Of a DNA stretch of 64,000 bases, positions 44,551 through 58,200 are shown piece after piece (position 1 is the stretch's first letter; each line of letters begins with the position of its first letter). The notes under the pieces were generated by a model, which did not search any database, had not been told where the DNA came from, and worked only from the letters and a program-made list of their open reading frames with translations. A program made the position numbers and the translations under genes. The DNA is taken from contig NC_034010.1 of assembly GCF_000346465.2 (NCBI RefSeq), positions 4,451,003 through 4,515,002 on the forward strand. Direction: 5' to 3'. This stretch comes from Prunus persica. Its lineage: Eukaryota > Streptophyta > Magnoliopsida > Rosales > Rosaceae.

Positions 44551-46330
44551 GGGGCACATGTTATAAGAGCTTTTAACTCAAATTATTAGCATATAAGTAT
44601 GTTGTTTTCAGTTCATGGGTGAACCAGTGATGCATTAATATGTAAGGTGATAGTGGGTCGACCACTACATAGTAGGTAGACTGTATGTCATACTACGCTA
44701 GGGATTCATAAATTAATTAGGAGAATCTCAGTTACACTCCCTAAGGTTTAGGCTTATTTCAATTAGACCACACATGTTTCATTTATAACACTAACACCCG
44801 TTCCGTTAGTCTCTGTGAACGGAATATTCCTTCTGACTAGAATTGATTGAAAAAAGTCAATTTTACCCTTCTAACACATTATAACACAATTTTGTTTTCC
44901 AAAACTAAAATTGCACTCAACAAAATAACAATCAAATCAAAAATCCCATACAAACTAAAGAGTGCTGTTATTTGTACCATATTTACTGAAAACATTGTTG
45001 TCCACCTCTCTAATATAAGTGGGTCTTACATATATTAGTGGGGTCCACCTTTATTAAAGAGGTTGTCAACAAAGTGGTCAATGAATGTGGTTCAATAATA
45101 TTATTGAAAACTAAATCTAACTAAATAAAACACAAAAAAAGATGAAATTGATTTTGAAAAGAAATGTAGATGGGTGTTAAAGGCCAATTTAGTAATCTCA
45201 TAAATGCTGCAAAACCTAAAACCTTTAGAGGTACATAGGTGGTCTTGTGATAGAGTTCAATTAATGATAATATTATACCTTCGAGGATTTGGTAAACTGA
45301 GTTTCAGTTGAGGATATTCTAAGTGTAGGGAGAAGAATGATGGGTTTCGAAAAGGAAGTTGAGTAGCCACCATTGAGAGATAAGATAGGGTTGTTGATGT
45401 ATCAGTTGGATTTAGCTTGTGACTGGCTGAGGTTGCAAATAAAGCATTGATGGGTTGGAGGAGAAGCCAAACTCTTAGATGAGTTTAGGGTTTGGGTGAT
45501 TCATCTGTGGTGTTAATCATTTTGGTCTTTCTGTCTTAAGAATGGATATGCAGAGACCTCGCTGAGTCACCAATGAGAAGCAAGGTGCCTCCATGGCGCT
45601 TCAAGTAAAGGTGCCTTCATTTTTTCTCTTTTCATATTTATTTAAGAGCTTTTAGATTTATTTTAGAAAAATAATTTGTTATATTTAATTGTTTAAAAGC
45701 ACAAATGACCATATTGACCTCTGGATGTTATTGAGAGTTAACATCCGTTAAATTTAAAGAGTGTTAGTATTTGGGCTTGAACGATCATCATCTTGTGTTA
45801 GGTTGCTTAGTCATTTCTTTGATGACTAGGAAACCTTAACTTAACATATACATGGTTGTTATAAAAATAAAATAATCAGAGTATGAAAAATACCACTGAA
45901 TATTGGGAGTAGAATGATATTTGTTCTTCTAGTGTTTACACTCACAAAATTCCCTCATATACAACTCACTAACACTCAGATTTCACACTATCTTTTCTTT
46001 CCTCTCACTCTTCCTTTCTTTCCTCTCTTCTCCGTTGGTGTGTTTTGCTAAGCAACGGTAAGCCTATTAATAGGCAAATTAGATAGCTTCTAACATCATC
46101 ATTAAGCTCCAACATCATCATTAAGCTTTTTGAATATTATTTCCTTCTTTTCTCTATGTGGGCTCCACCACTTTCTTTACAACAATAGTAACATCCTCTC
46201 ACTAGCAGCTGCACTATTGTTTTGAGATCTCTATTATAGACATCCAATAATCTGAATAATGAGGAAGATATATGGGACTTAGTACATTTGTGAAATGGTT
46301 TTCACTTATAAAATGAGTTCGAACATATAT
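44551..46330. other. Intergenic DNA without recognisable gene
   Basis: AT-rich DNA with only short random open frames. 44725-44830 and 45690-45780 contain repeat-like text (CCGTTCCGTTAGT, AACATCCGTTAAAT) resembling ends of Mutator-like elements, without a provable partner. Confidence 0.5.
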
Positions 46331-46784
46331 AGGGCTTTTTATCACAAATGGTTCTTGAGGTTCACGAGATTATCACTTTTAGTTCCTTATGTTTTTTGTG
46401 ACATGGTTGGTCCCTAACGTTACTAATGGTACATCAAATTGATCACTCCTTCAAAAATTCCGTTAAATTGATGACGTGGCACATATGTGGAGCCCACACA
46501 TCCAATTATATGGAGCCACGTGGCTTTAAATAAAAAAGTAATATATTTTAAATATTTTAAAACCTAAAATTCATAAAGAATTTTAAAAATTTATATTTTA
46601 GGAAAAAAAAATTAAAACTAGAAAAAAATATATCATGTGGCATCCTTCACTTCCCCCTTTCCCTTTCTCCCATCTGCCCTCTCTCCCTCTCTACTCTCTC
46701 TCCACTCTGTGTTCTCCCTCTGTTCTATTTCTCCCGCACCTACAACCCACCCCCAGCCCCACCCACCCCACCTCCGAGCCTTAA

Positions 46785-48440
46785 CTAATTTAAGTTGATT
46801 ATATAGTGAGCTGACAAACATTGTGAGTGTAGCAAATATGTAGTAATTAATGAAACAAGATTAAACACACCATAATCCTTTATTTATAATAATTTAGTAC
46901 ATTATTTTACACTTTATACATTGTATGGTAAGATACATGAGTGACTTGATATAACATAGAGTTCCTATGAGGTTCAAATTTTTCTCTGTATTCATCATCT
47001 TTATGTGTAGAGTAAGTAGTGTTACTCCACCACTCTACATTACCCGACCACAATATTTGCAAACTATGCCATGTTTGTTTCCGTTTATTGGGTCTTCATG
47101 TTCCCAAGTTGGATCACGTCTATTAACTCCACTAGACATCTTAAACGTTCATATATTTATTTGTCATGGAAATTAGGTAACTATTTTTTTTCCAAAAAAT
47201 ATAGTAGTGATGATTATCCAAGAGAACCTAAATAATAAAGTTATTCTACGAAAGAATTAAATAGGAAGTAAAGAAAATGATGGTAGGAAATTCAAGTAAT
47301 TACGAAAAATAATATGGAATAATAAAACCTAATAATGAATAATAATACAATTTGATAATAAAATAATAAATTAATCATATTAAAATTATCCTATGAACAA
47401 TTACAGAACATTACTTAATTAGTTCAAAGAATTAACATGCAATTATTATTTTGTTCTCGCATACACAGGTCCACACAAATAATATTTTTGTATAAATTAC
47501 AATAATATAAATATAAGTTTGTAAACTTACCTTAAATATGGCAACCTTTGCGTGTGTTGGGGTTTTTTTCCTCTTTTTTCCATGCATGTACATATCGTGA
47601 TATTTTGGTCAAATGTTGTTGAGGCGGGTGAAAAATTATTGATGTTGATATTTTCTGATATTATTGTCAATATTATCAATAATTATAGGATAGGCTTAAC
47701 TGCTACCAAGGTCTTAAATATCGATAGTTTCGGAAATATTGGTGGTTCAAAAATACGGAAATATGGATGGAAATATCGGGAAAATATCCATATCGATAAA
47801 AATTGGATAAAAACCACGGAAATTGTGATAAATACATGGAAATTTTTAATGAAACTTTAGAAGAAGTTTATTTAGTCAATGATCTATTATTTTGACACAA
47901 AAAATTGGAAGGAAATGCATTACATAGTGGGTTTGAGTGATTTAAGTTGATTATATTGCGAGCTGACAAACTCTGTGACTTAGAAAATATGGAGTAATTA
48001 ATGAAGAGAATTAAACACCCCATAGTAATTTATTTATCATTTTTTTAGTATAATATTTTACACTTTATAAATTACATGGTAAGATACATGTGTAACCTTA
48101 TTTCACATTATTCATTGGACATGGTACACGTTCTTATATTTATTATTTATCAAAAATTGGAAAATAATTAAACCAACTTGACTTTTCATGAAAAATAGGC
48201 ACTTTACCATACTTAAAAAATAATAGTGAAGATTGAAAATTAACTAAGAACATAAATAAATTTATCAAAGGAAGAATTAAATAGTAAACAAAGAAAATAA
48301 TTATAGAGATTTAAGTAATTAAGCAACAATTTGAAGGGGAATTTAGTAATGTAAGTACTTATAATGAATAATAAAATAATCAATAACATTAAATGGATTA
48401 AATAGAAAAGAAATAAATTATATTAAGTAATTAAGTAACT
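46785..48440. repeat. Direct repeat pair inside the outer MULE
   Basis: About 46785-47420 and 47938-48440 are diverged direct copies. They share TTTAAGTTGATTATAT, GAGCTGACAAAC, GTAATTAATGAA, TTTTACACTTTATA and GGTAAGATACATG. Between them, and again at 48640-48750, is sequence rich in AATATCG-type motifs (ATATCGATAGTTTCGGAAAT, CGATAATATCGTGATATT). Origin unknown; no frame is conserved. Confidence 0.6.
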
Positions 48441-48540
48441 GATCAACAATATAAAACAATAAGTAATTATGTTAATTTCTATTTTGAGAAACAGCTCGCA
48501 TGTATTATAAATACATATTCCATAGCTTATTATCACAAAG

Positions 48541-48640
48541 TGATGACTAGCGTGATGGTTAAGTGGTTGCAAAATATCGGAGTGGAGAGGGGTTCGAACC
48601 CCACTGTGTCCGCTGAGTTTAAATTGTTTAATTTTTGAAA
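48541..48640 (+). mobile_element. tRNA-like SINE head
   Basis: An A-box-like TAGCGTGATGGTTAAGTGG and a perfect B box GGTTCGAACCCC lie at tRNA-like spacing, followed by TGTGTCCGCTGAG and a T-rich body. The acceptor stem does not pair well, so a SINE of a different family from 43271 is more likely than a functional tRNA gene. Confidence 0.5.
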
Positions 48641-49559
48641 GTTTATATCGCGACATTATCGATAATATCGTGATATTTTGACCATTTAAAGCTGCAAATT
48701 GAACGAAAATATCTTAACCGAAATATCGGCGAAATTATCGATTTTTCGTCATTGACTGCTACAGTGCCCCTTGAAATATTGGTCAATTCCCACTTAACTC
48801 CCTCAAAGTTAAAGACACCCACTTTGCCCCCTTGACCAAGGTTTCGTATGTCATTTAACCACTTTCTGTCAACATCATCACAAGTTCCGTTAACATGATG
48901 ACATGGCAGGAGTTTATTGGTAAATTCAACTGAGCTGGGATTTTCCCATCAATCTGAGGTTGTGACATGTACATGTGGACCCCACCTCTAACAACTGAGA
49001 AGATAAAAAGATCGTTGGGCCTGCTGATGTGGATTTGTGGACCCCATCTCAAACAAAATAGCCACTATAATCTTTGAAAACTCAAAATTGAAAAGAAGAA
49101 ATCAGCTTGGGAGGTAAAGTTGAGATTTGAGGATTTTAGATATAGTTTTTGAGCATTCGATCGAGAGAGGGAGAGGGTTGTGAGTTGGTTTCAAAATCTT
49201 GAAGGCAAGAAGAAGCGACGTGACTGACGACGATGCCAGTTTGGCGAGAAGTAGGAGAAGCGCAACCTGTGTACGATAAGTGAACCTTCTGAAAAAGGAC
49301 CTGCTTTCTGAAAATGAATCTTGTCCTGTTTTGTTGAAAAGAATCTTGACATGACAGTGATCAGCATTGTGTACAAATGGATAGTCTTTAGGTCTTTTTG
49401 TGTTATATGTTGTTGAGAGAGTGGGTTCTAATGCAGTATACCTTTCCTCATGTGGTCCTATTTTTGTTTTCATGTAGTTGGATTTCAATACGTTAATCGA
49501 ACCATGTTTGTTGTCTTGCTTTTAATGATTGGCTTAGAATACTATTTTTTTGTTATTAA

Positions 49560-52480
49560 AGACAAACCTTTTTGTTTGTGTGTAGAGGACAAAGAGTTGG
49601 TGACTTTTGAAGTGCATCATGGTGATAGAATTGTGAAAAACAAACACAACAAGTGGTGTTATACTGGAGGGTATATAGGATATTTGGATTAGTGTCCTGT
49701 ATAGTATATAAATATGTTAGAGATATGGGAGCAAGTGAAACTACTTGGGCACATGGGGAAAGTATTACTTAAAGGAGTAGTAAATGAAGAGTTACTGGAT
49801 ATAGGCACAAATCGTGAATTGTTAAGTTTGTGTGATAAGGTACCACTTTCTTATCATAGAGTGGTGATAATTTATGTACAACACACTGAAGAGGAATGTG
49901 TTACTATGAATGAGGATTGTTAAGAGGTAGGTGTGGCTTTGAATGAAGATAGTGAAGAGGAAGATCTAGCATTGAATGAGGATAGTGAAGAGGAATGTAT
50001 GACTTTGAATGAGGATATTGGGCCACTAAACAATGATGAAAATGAGGTTTTTACTGAAGGCAGTGGGCCACTGATCAATGATAAAGATGGGCGGCCTTTT
50101 ACTGAGGATCATGACTTGCTTGCCGGATTCAAGTGATGATGATGGGTCCCTAAACAATGAGGGTAATAGGTGTGATATAGGTGAGACTAATGTGGAAGAC
50201 AGGAATGAAGACACTGAAGAAGAAGACAAGGAAGATGACCCTGATTTTGTTGACAGTGCTTATGAGCAGAGTGAACATGAATGTGAGTTGTTGAAAAATG
50301 ATGATAAAGCATTTGAAATTTATGTATACCACCCTGAATCAGTTGAAGACCCAAATGCCCCTGTAGATGAAGATGAGGAGTCAACTGATGTAGCTAAAAG
50401 TGATGTTGAGAGCTTGGACAGTAGCTCAGATGAGGAGGATTATGGGAACCAGAAGAAAATGAAAAGGAAATTGCCTAAATTTGAAGAATTTAGGCCAGAA
50501 ACAGACATGCGCAACCCTGTGTTTAAGCTGGGTTTAAGATTTGTAGCCATTGACCTATTTGGGAAAGCAATTATGAAATATTCAATTATAAACATGGGGA
50601 TGATTAAATTCAAATGCAATGATTGTGATAGAGTGAGGGCAGTGTTTGCAAGGAATTGCAAATGGCTTTGATTTGCTTCAGCAGTGAATGGTAGTGAATG
50701 GGTTCAAGTGAAGAAGTTGGTTAACGTGCATGATTATGGGACAATTGACCACAACTTTCATGATAACTCAACATGGTTGTCTTAGAGATATGTTACTCCA
50801 CTGTTTAGACTGCATAATTGGGATATGAGAACTTTTAAGCAACAGGTACAAGAAGATTTGTTTGTGATAGCTTCTAAATCCCAAATATAAAGGGCAAGGC
50901 CGAAAGCAACATCCATAACTGAGAGGACTTATGAAAGAGTATAAGTTATTATGGGATTATGTTGTTGAACTAAGTAGGACAAATGTGGGTAGCACAGTCA
51001 TTATCAAATGTGAGTTAAAGGGTGAAAGGCCAGGGTTTTAGAGGATTTACATTTGCTTAGCAGCAATTAAACAAGGGTTTTTGCAGGGATGTAGGCCAGT
51101 GATATAATTTGATGTTTGTCATATCAAAGATCATCACCCTGGACAATTGTTATCTGTTGCTGGTGTGAATCCTAACAATGGCATGTATCTTATTGTGTAT
51201 GCAGTGGCTGAGGTGGAGAATTATGAATTATGAAACATGGTTATGGTTTTGTCAACTATTGGCAGAGGACCTAAACAGCATAGGATATGTCTTTATCATA
51301 GACAAGCAAAAAGGCTTGATTGATGCAGTACATGATAATTTTCTAAATGCTGAGCATATACATTGTCTCAAACACTTAGAAGCAAATTTTTTGCTTGCTA
51401 GTCACAAAGGATTGGTGTTGAAATTGCAAATGGAGAAAATTGCAAGGAGCACAACCATCCCATAGTGGGATGCTGAGATGAAAAATATGAGACAATTTAG
51501 CCAAGTTGCATTTGATTGGGTGGTGGCCTTAGATCCATCACAATTGTGTAGAGCGCACTTTAAAACTTAGTCCAAGTGTGACATCCTTTTAAATAATATG
51601 TGTAAGGCTTTTAATGGTGTCCTTATAGAAGTCAGAGACAAACCCATTTTAACCATGCTAGAGAGGATTTGATACTATATTATGTTGTTGATGACAACTA
51701 GAAGAGTATCTTGTGAGAAATGGAAACATGACATTGGTCCAAGGATTTTTGGCATTTTGGAGGAAACGAAGAAAGAATCAGCTTGGTGCATTCCAAAGCT
51801 TGCTGGGGAGAGTTTATATGAGGTAAAAAATCATGATAGAAGTCAGGTTGTGGTTGATTTGGCAAGGAATAGTTGTTCATGTAGGAGCTAGGATATCACT
51901 GGGATCCCATGCAAGCATGCTTGTGTTGCCATTGGGCAATTAAATGGGGATCATATTGCTTATGTTGATGCTTGTTACAAGAAGGAAACCTTTATGAGAG
52001 CTTATAGTCCAATGGTTCACCCAATGACAAGTGAAGACTTGTGGCCTAGGTGTCATATGTCTCCTTTGATGCCACCACTTTATCACAAAAAACTTGGGAG
52101 ACCAAGGAAGAAGAGGATGAGGTTAGCAGGTGAACAACTAGGCAAATCTAATCCTACAGCCACCAAGTAGCAGAGGTATAACTTGGAAACTAAGTGTACA
52201 ATTTGTAGACAAGGAGGCCATAATAGGAGGAGTTACCCTAAGGCAAAAGAAGGCACTAGCAGTCAAGTTTGTCTCTTCCTAAAAAACATTGGCAAGACAT
52301 ATTTGTTTTGGATCTTTATTATTTATTTTGAAGTGATTCTCTTCTTATGTTAGGTCCCATCTAAACCAAAGGTGAAGAAAACAATTGACACGACATCAAC
52401 CAAAAGGGTTACAAGACAAGCAAGAGCCAAGCAACCTGTAAATGACTTTGCTTTGATATATGTTTAGAGGAAAAGGTATG
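49560..52480 (+). pseudogene. MuDR-type MULE transposase, multiply broken
   Basis: In several frames one can follow a full mudrA-like protein. A PB1-like start (ELVTFEVHHGDRIVKNKH) is followed by acidic repeats (ALNEDSEEED). Next are the MuDR DNA-binding region (RPETDMRNPVFKLGLRF, GMIKFKCNDCDRVRAV) and the MULE catalytic domain (FDVCHIKDHHPGQLLSVAG, VFIIDKQKGLIDAV, HCLKHLEANF). Then come a SWIM zinc finger (CSCRS-stop-DITGIPCKHACVAIG) and a zinc-knuckle-like CTICRQGGHNRR. Stops include TAA at 49921, TGA at 50669, TAG at about 50783 and TAG at 51889. There is a frame change near 50100 and others later. The knuckle's last Cys reads Tyr. It is clearly non-functional. It would have been a nuclear DDE transposase. 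Confidence 0.9.
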
Positions 52481-53535
52481 GGATGTAGTTGATGTAAATT
52501 GCCTTGTGCTTTAATTTTTAGGTCAGAAGAAGGTCGGAAACTGACTAGTGTTCTCAAACTGCCCAATCTTCTTAAACTCCACATGCTTCTGAAATAGCCT
52601 AAGTTTTTGAAACTGCTCCAGCTTCTCAAATTGCCAAAAAAGAGAGGTTCAAGTCTCCTGCAAAGAGGATTAAATTTACCAAAAGGAAGGATGGTTCTCA
52701 AACTGTGCAAGGATCTCAATCTGTGCAAGGAAGTGAATCTGTGCAAGCTTGTCCAAGTTCTCAAACTAGCCAATGTTCTTAACTTGACACCCTTTTGCCA
52801 CTAGTACAAACAAAAAGAGATTCAAATCTCCTGCCAAAAGGAAGAAATTTACCTGTCGGAAGGATTTGTTGGATGGTTATCACCCTTAGAGATTCTGATG
52901 ATGTGCAAGTGTTCTGTGTTTTGTTAAAATGCCTCTTATGAAGAACTTTTGATTCAAGTGTTATTTTGCAAGTATAACTGTTAAGGACAACCCTTTCAAA
53001 TAGGGATTAACTATTATTTTGCAAGTCTAACTGTTAAGGACAAACCTTTCAAGAGAATCAAGTACTGGTATTCATTTTGATCTTAGGTCCATATTAAAAG
53101 TAATATTATAAACTGTAAGGAGTTGATGGATGTTATAAACTATAAGGATTTGATCAATGTTATAAACTGTTTCCAGCTTGGTGCATTTTGATCAATGTTA
53201 TGAACTGTTTCTAGGTATTCATTAGATAAGTTGATTTATACTTTTTTTCGTACCTTCTAGGAGGTGTTGGAGGTATTGTTGTTTTGGTAATTATTTGATA
53301 CCATTACAAAAGTATCAGAATCCAAAAACTGACTCACACATTGTGTTCAAAAACCACATTCATTATATAAGTACCAATATATAGTTACATATGGTTGTAA
53401 AATCAAACCATGTTCCTCCATCATTACATACGTACCAATACATGATATTTTACATATAGTTGCAAAATACAGACTTCTAAAATCTGCCTAATTCCTCCAT
53501 CGCCAACCTCTAATGGCCAAATTTTGTGGCAACTT

Positions 53536-53956
53536 TTACAGAAATTGCCAAAACAACAACATTACTAAACCCCAGGAAAGAATAAGCCAACCCATTAACT
53601 TTCTTTCTCTTGATTGACGACGCCCAATGTCCTTTTCAAGTTCCTTCAATCTTCTAAGTAGACAACTCACCAGAGCCTTCTCTCTAGGTGGAAATTCATC
53701 ATCCACCCAAACAAAAAACCCACATCCTTTTTTTCTCCTCTACATCAACCACTAATAGCAATTAATAAAAAAAATTTAACCCAATTCACAGACTTTGAAC
53801 AACAAAACTTACAACTGATGAGTTCAGACAAACATGGAATCTTCGAACTGGGTTGGCCTCAGTCCACGAAGTTTGTAAGCAAGCTATCTTCCCACAAAAG
53901 CAGCGCGGTGCCACCACATCCAACTCTTCCTCTCCTTCAATTATATCAGGCTTCAT
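53536..53956 (-). CDS. GRF-type zinc finger protein of the MULE, two exons, open
   Basis: Exon 1 is 53956-53813 (48 codons), ending at donor CAGTT|GTAAG. Exon 2 is 53739-53536 (67 residues plus stop), after acceptor GATGTAG. The junction is in phase 0 and gives 115 residues. The GRF zinc finger spans the intron: CFCGKIACLQTSWTEANPVR with RRFHVC, then KKGCGFFVWVDDEFPPRE. All four Cys ligands are present, along with the RF and CGFF hallmarks. A charged coiled coil (LRRLKELEKDIGRRQSRER) and one hydrophobic C-terminal segment (GWLILSWGLVMLLFWQFL) follow, so the protein could be tail-anchored. GRF fingers bind nucleic acids. Small proteins of this build are common in plant MULEs, antisense to mudrA, with unknown role. 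It is open although the transposase beside it has many stops. Confidence 0.75.
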
Positions 53957-54464
53957 CTTAAATTTTCGTGGAAACCCAACCTCTGATTTCTAGGATTTTA
54001 TCTTCTTCTATGGGAGGAGGAAGCCAATTTGGGGTTTTTTGGTTCGCCAGGCAGCTCAAATCAATTCGATCGTTTTATCTTCTCAGTTGTTAGAGGTGGG
54101 GTCCACAAGTACACGTCACAACCTCAGATTGGTGGGAAAAATCCCAGCTCAGTTGAATTGACCAATATACCCCTGCCACATCATCATTTTAACGGAACTT
54201 GGGATGGCGTTGACGGAAAGTGGTTTAGTGACACACAAAACCTTGGTCAAGGGGGCAAAGTGGGTCACTTTAACTTTGAGGGGATTAAGTGGGAATTTAT
54301 TAATGTTTCATGGTGCACTATAGCAGTTAAGCCTTATAGGATATGTGTATGGATATGTTCCAAAACATCCGAGACCCGAAAAAAAGATAATATTGGCGAT
54401 ATTTCGTTGATATTATCAATATTATGGTCCTTGCTCGCGATCCAACGCTTATCCCCCAACCCTG

Positions 54465-54580
<116 letters not shown>

Positions 54581-55205
54581 CTTACTTTTTTTTAATGTTT
54601 TTTTTTCAAATTTTAAAACATTTTTATGGATGTTGGGTCTTTAAAAAGGGTAATGATTTCCCCACTCCAATTTTATCCATTTACACTCCTTTTTTAGTTA
54701 TAAAATAGAGTGTAAGTGGATAAAATTGAAGTGGGAAAATCACCACTCTTAAAAAATATTATATTTTTTATTTAAAGCCACGTGGCCTAATAGCATTGGA
54801 TGTGTGGACTCCACATATGTGCCACGTCAACATTTTAATAGAATTTTGACGGAATCTCATGGAATGGACTAATTTGATGTACGCTTAGTAACGTTAAGGA
54901 CCAACCATGTCACACAAAAATATAAAGGACAAAATGTGATAATTCCGTGAACCTTGAGGACCAATTGAGATAAAAACCCTTAATATAGTAGCAAAGGGGA
55001 CAAAAGAATGAGAATAGAAGATTTGTGATGTTACATTGATTTGGATCACAAGGTAAAGGGTAGAAAATTAATGGCGGAGAGAAAACTAAGATGATCTAGG
55101 TATGCTACCATTTAGTGAGTGGTACTTCATGAACCAAGCTGCCAAGTAGTGATGATGATATGATATGCTCAAACTGTTCCAACAAGATCTCCCTTAACCA
55201 ATCCC

Positions 55206-58200
55206 TCAAGCATAATTTGAATCTCCACCTTGTTGCACTATAAGAATGGATGTAGTAGCCAAAGAGGCTGAAGATACCAATTCATTTCCAACAACTCCTA
55301 TCTCATTAGAGTCGTTGCTAGAATCTAGAAACATTGTGGCGGTGTCGTTTGACATGCTTTCATGCCTTCTTCCCACTATGACCATATCATAGTCACCTTC
55401 CATGGCGTTTATTTCTGTAAGGGTTTGTTCCCAACTTATCACCAGCTTCTCTAATAATTCTATGGAGGTATCGGTCATTGACCTCAACCTAAACTCATCC
55501 ATGCACAAGTCATCAAGTGTCTTTTGCCTCCCTAAATTTTCCATTGCCTCCAAAATACCAACATTCACTTCTGCTCCCTCTTTATTTGGTTTAAGGTTAA
55601 ACCGTACCACGGTTAGCCTAACGTGAGGATGACCAGCCATTCTAGCCGCATACGCTAATGCCTCGCGATCATCTACGCCACCTATGAACAACATGGCAAA
55701 GTGGTGACGACAGTTGGAGTAGGTGGATTTACCGAGGCCACGATCCACAAAGACACCTACAGAGCACCGTGCATTTGCAATCAAGTTGTTGTTGAGGCTC
55801 TTCAAATGCGAGTTATTTGATTCTTGCAGTGGTCCTCCTCCATCCATAGTTGTAGAATATTGCTGGTGGAATGGGATGATTATAAGGGCAACACGATTCT
55901 CCTCCGCCATGCTGCATATGTCTTGATGCATCGTGGTATAGGCAGACACCGCGGTGAGTGTTTGGACGAAGACGTTGTCTCTCTGTTTGGCATAGAGTTC
56001 AAAGGAACTTGAGGGAGAGGAGTTTTCAGACACATACACATCATTGATGTTGGTAGTATTAGTTCCGGAAGTGTCACGCAAAAGCAACATCGCGGATGTG
56101 TGCCCAGTTAGTTCGACAAGGTGGACGGCAAGGACATGTATAGGGGATTGTTTGGTTGGATTAGAAGCATCAAGGAGGTTGATTGTTCCAGGGACATCGC
56201 GTGAGGTGTGGATGCATGCGAGGATTCGAAGCTCGGTTTTCGGTCTTAGGCCTCCTATATTCCTCTGTTTGTATTGCGTGGAAGGCCTACTAGTCGACTT
56301 GTAAACAACGGCTAGAAACGGCCCAACAAAAAATGTCATCATCCAAATCGCCACCATCATTAGTGAAAAAGTTTGTCTGTTCAAGACCTGGCAACATAAA
56401 TACCACATAACAAGGATCGATTTCAAAGATACCCAGTATCGAGTTCAACATGCATACATACATATGATTCAATAATATGTCATATATACATATATATAAA
56501 TTAAATATAATTTAGCCACATAAATTATAGTATAGTACGGTAGTACAGTCACGTGGTATAACTTATCCACACCTGTTATAATATAAGTGGATATGTATTG
56601 ATACTATTTCATAAAATGGGAAATAGCAACCATGTCGTCCACTCATATTATAAAATGTGTACAAACTATACCACATGGTCGTACTCTAGTAGCATAATAT
56701 AATTTCTCGCTTGAAGCCATATATATCGATATATTGTAGTATGTATGTATGTACCTTTAGGTCCCTAGCAGCGTTGAGTATAATAATTGTCAATAAGCCT
56801 TTGGTGTTCATGAGAAATCCAAGAGCTAGACTATCCCGTGGTGACATTTTGTTGAGTAAGCCGGCAACGAAAGTGCTTACAATCTTAGCCACAAAAGCTA
56901 TGATGAAAACAGCGACTACACGATATATGTTAGTCCCAGTTTTTGCTTCCGATGCTGGATCTCTAAGATTGAGAATATCGTCAACGCTGACTCTTACGCC
57001 GTTGACGGAGTAGTAGATAGGCATCAACACCACAGGCACAAAAGTTCTGAGCTTCTCTATAAGAGTGTTTGAGAATTCTCCCCTAGGCATAATAGCTCCA
57101 AATATAAAAGGCCCTACCATGGAGTGTGATCCTCCTGCATCGGTAATTAACCCACAAAGCACAACCCCAGCCATGACATAACATGTGAGCCCGTGGTAGT
57201 CGATGTTGTTACTCTCACGGGCTCCCTCGCGGATTCGGTTAATAATCCGCGAGAGAGCCGGACGTACAACGAAAACGCATAGTCCTACAAAAGCCAAGGT
57301 GGACGTCACTGCTAAAATTTGATTATGATTGACTATGGCCATTCCCGTCAAAAGAAGAAACCACGAGCACAAGTCGGAGATAACGGAGGCAGATAAGGCG
57401 AGTCCTCCAACATCAGAGTAGAGAAGTTTTAGGTCCGCCAGGATTCCGGCGAGGTCCGAGAAGTTGGTGGTGGCAAGGGCAATGCCCCAAAAGAATGGGC
57501 CGTACTTTGTGCCCTTGGCTTTTGTTTGGTAGTCAAAGTCTTTGTATAGCAAATAGCGAAATAAGCCGAAACCAACAAGGACACAAAAGACAATGCCAAC
57601 AAGGGCAATGCTGAGTGACTTCTTCCCAGCACGTAGTATTGGTTTGAAATCAAGCTCCAAACCCACCAGGAACATGTGGTAAACAAGGGCAAAGTTTCCC
57701 GCAGTCTCTAACATCAACAAGCTACTCAAAGGAAATATATTTGATTTCAAAAAGATCACAACACCCAATGCCATGCCTCCCTGAAAATTTTAAATTAGTA
57801 CTGAAAATATATGCTCTAATGACAATTATTTTTTCGTGATAAACATAAATTTTTCAAGCACACAGTAACAATATAGAACTTAATTAAGACTCAAAGTATC
57901 CATTTGTTTCGACGCACCTCACCAGGACCCTGTAATTTCAATTTGGCTTATATTTTTCTTGAAAAAGGATTTCTTTTTTCTTCTTCTGATTTATAACAAC
58001 CACATAAAATGGCCAAAATGGCACGCGTGTAGAAAGGCTAAGACCATTAGCATGTTATGTCAATTCATGTAAAACATATATCTAGGGGTACAATCCTTTC
58101 AGCATATGGGCAATATGGCGCAGGAGGACTAGTATATATTATTTTCTACCAGTTAAACACATGGTCATCGATAGTCGTCCAAATATTGTAGATTGATATC

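Larger units (their letters stand above)
48755..54327 (+). mobile_element. Inner Mutator-like element (MULE) with mudrA-type pseudogene and GRF gene
   Basis: Terminal inverted repeats of about 260 bp (48755-49014 and 54067-54327) share ACTGCTA.AGTGC, ATTCCCACTTAA, CCCACTTTGCCCCCTTGACC and GGACCCCACCTCTAACAACT with AGAAGATAAAA. Inside are a decayed MuDR-type transposase on the plus strand and a GRF zinc-finger gene on the minus strand, a gene pair found in several plant MULE families. A 9-bp target duplication is not visible, perhaps because the insertion lies in repeats. Confidence 0.85.

Noticed and set aside
48541..48640. Functional tRNA gene
   Set aside because: The A-box-like and B-box sequences are present, but the acceptor arm does not pair and a SINE-like body follows.
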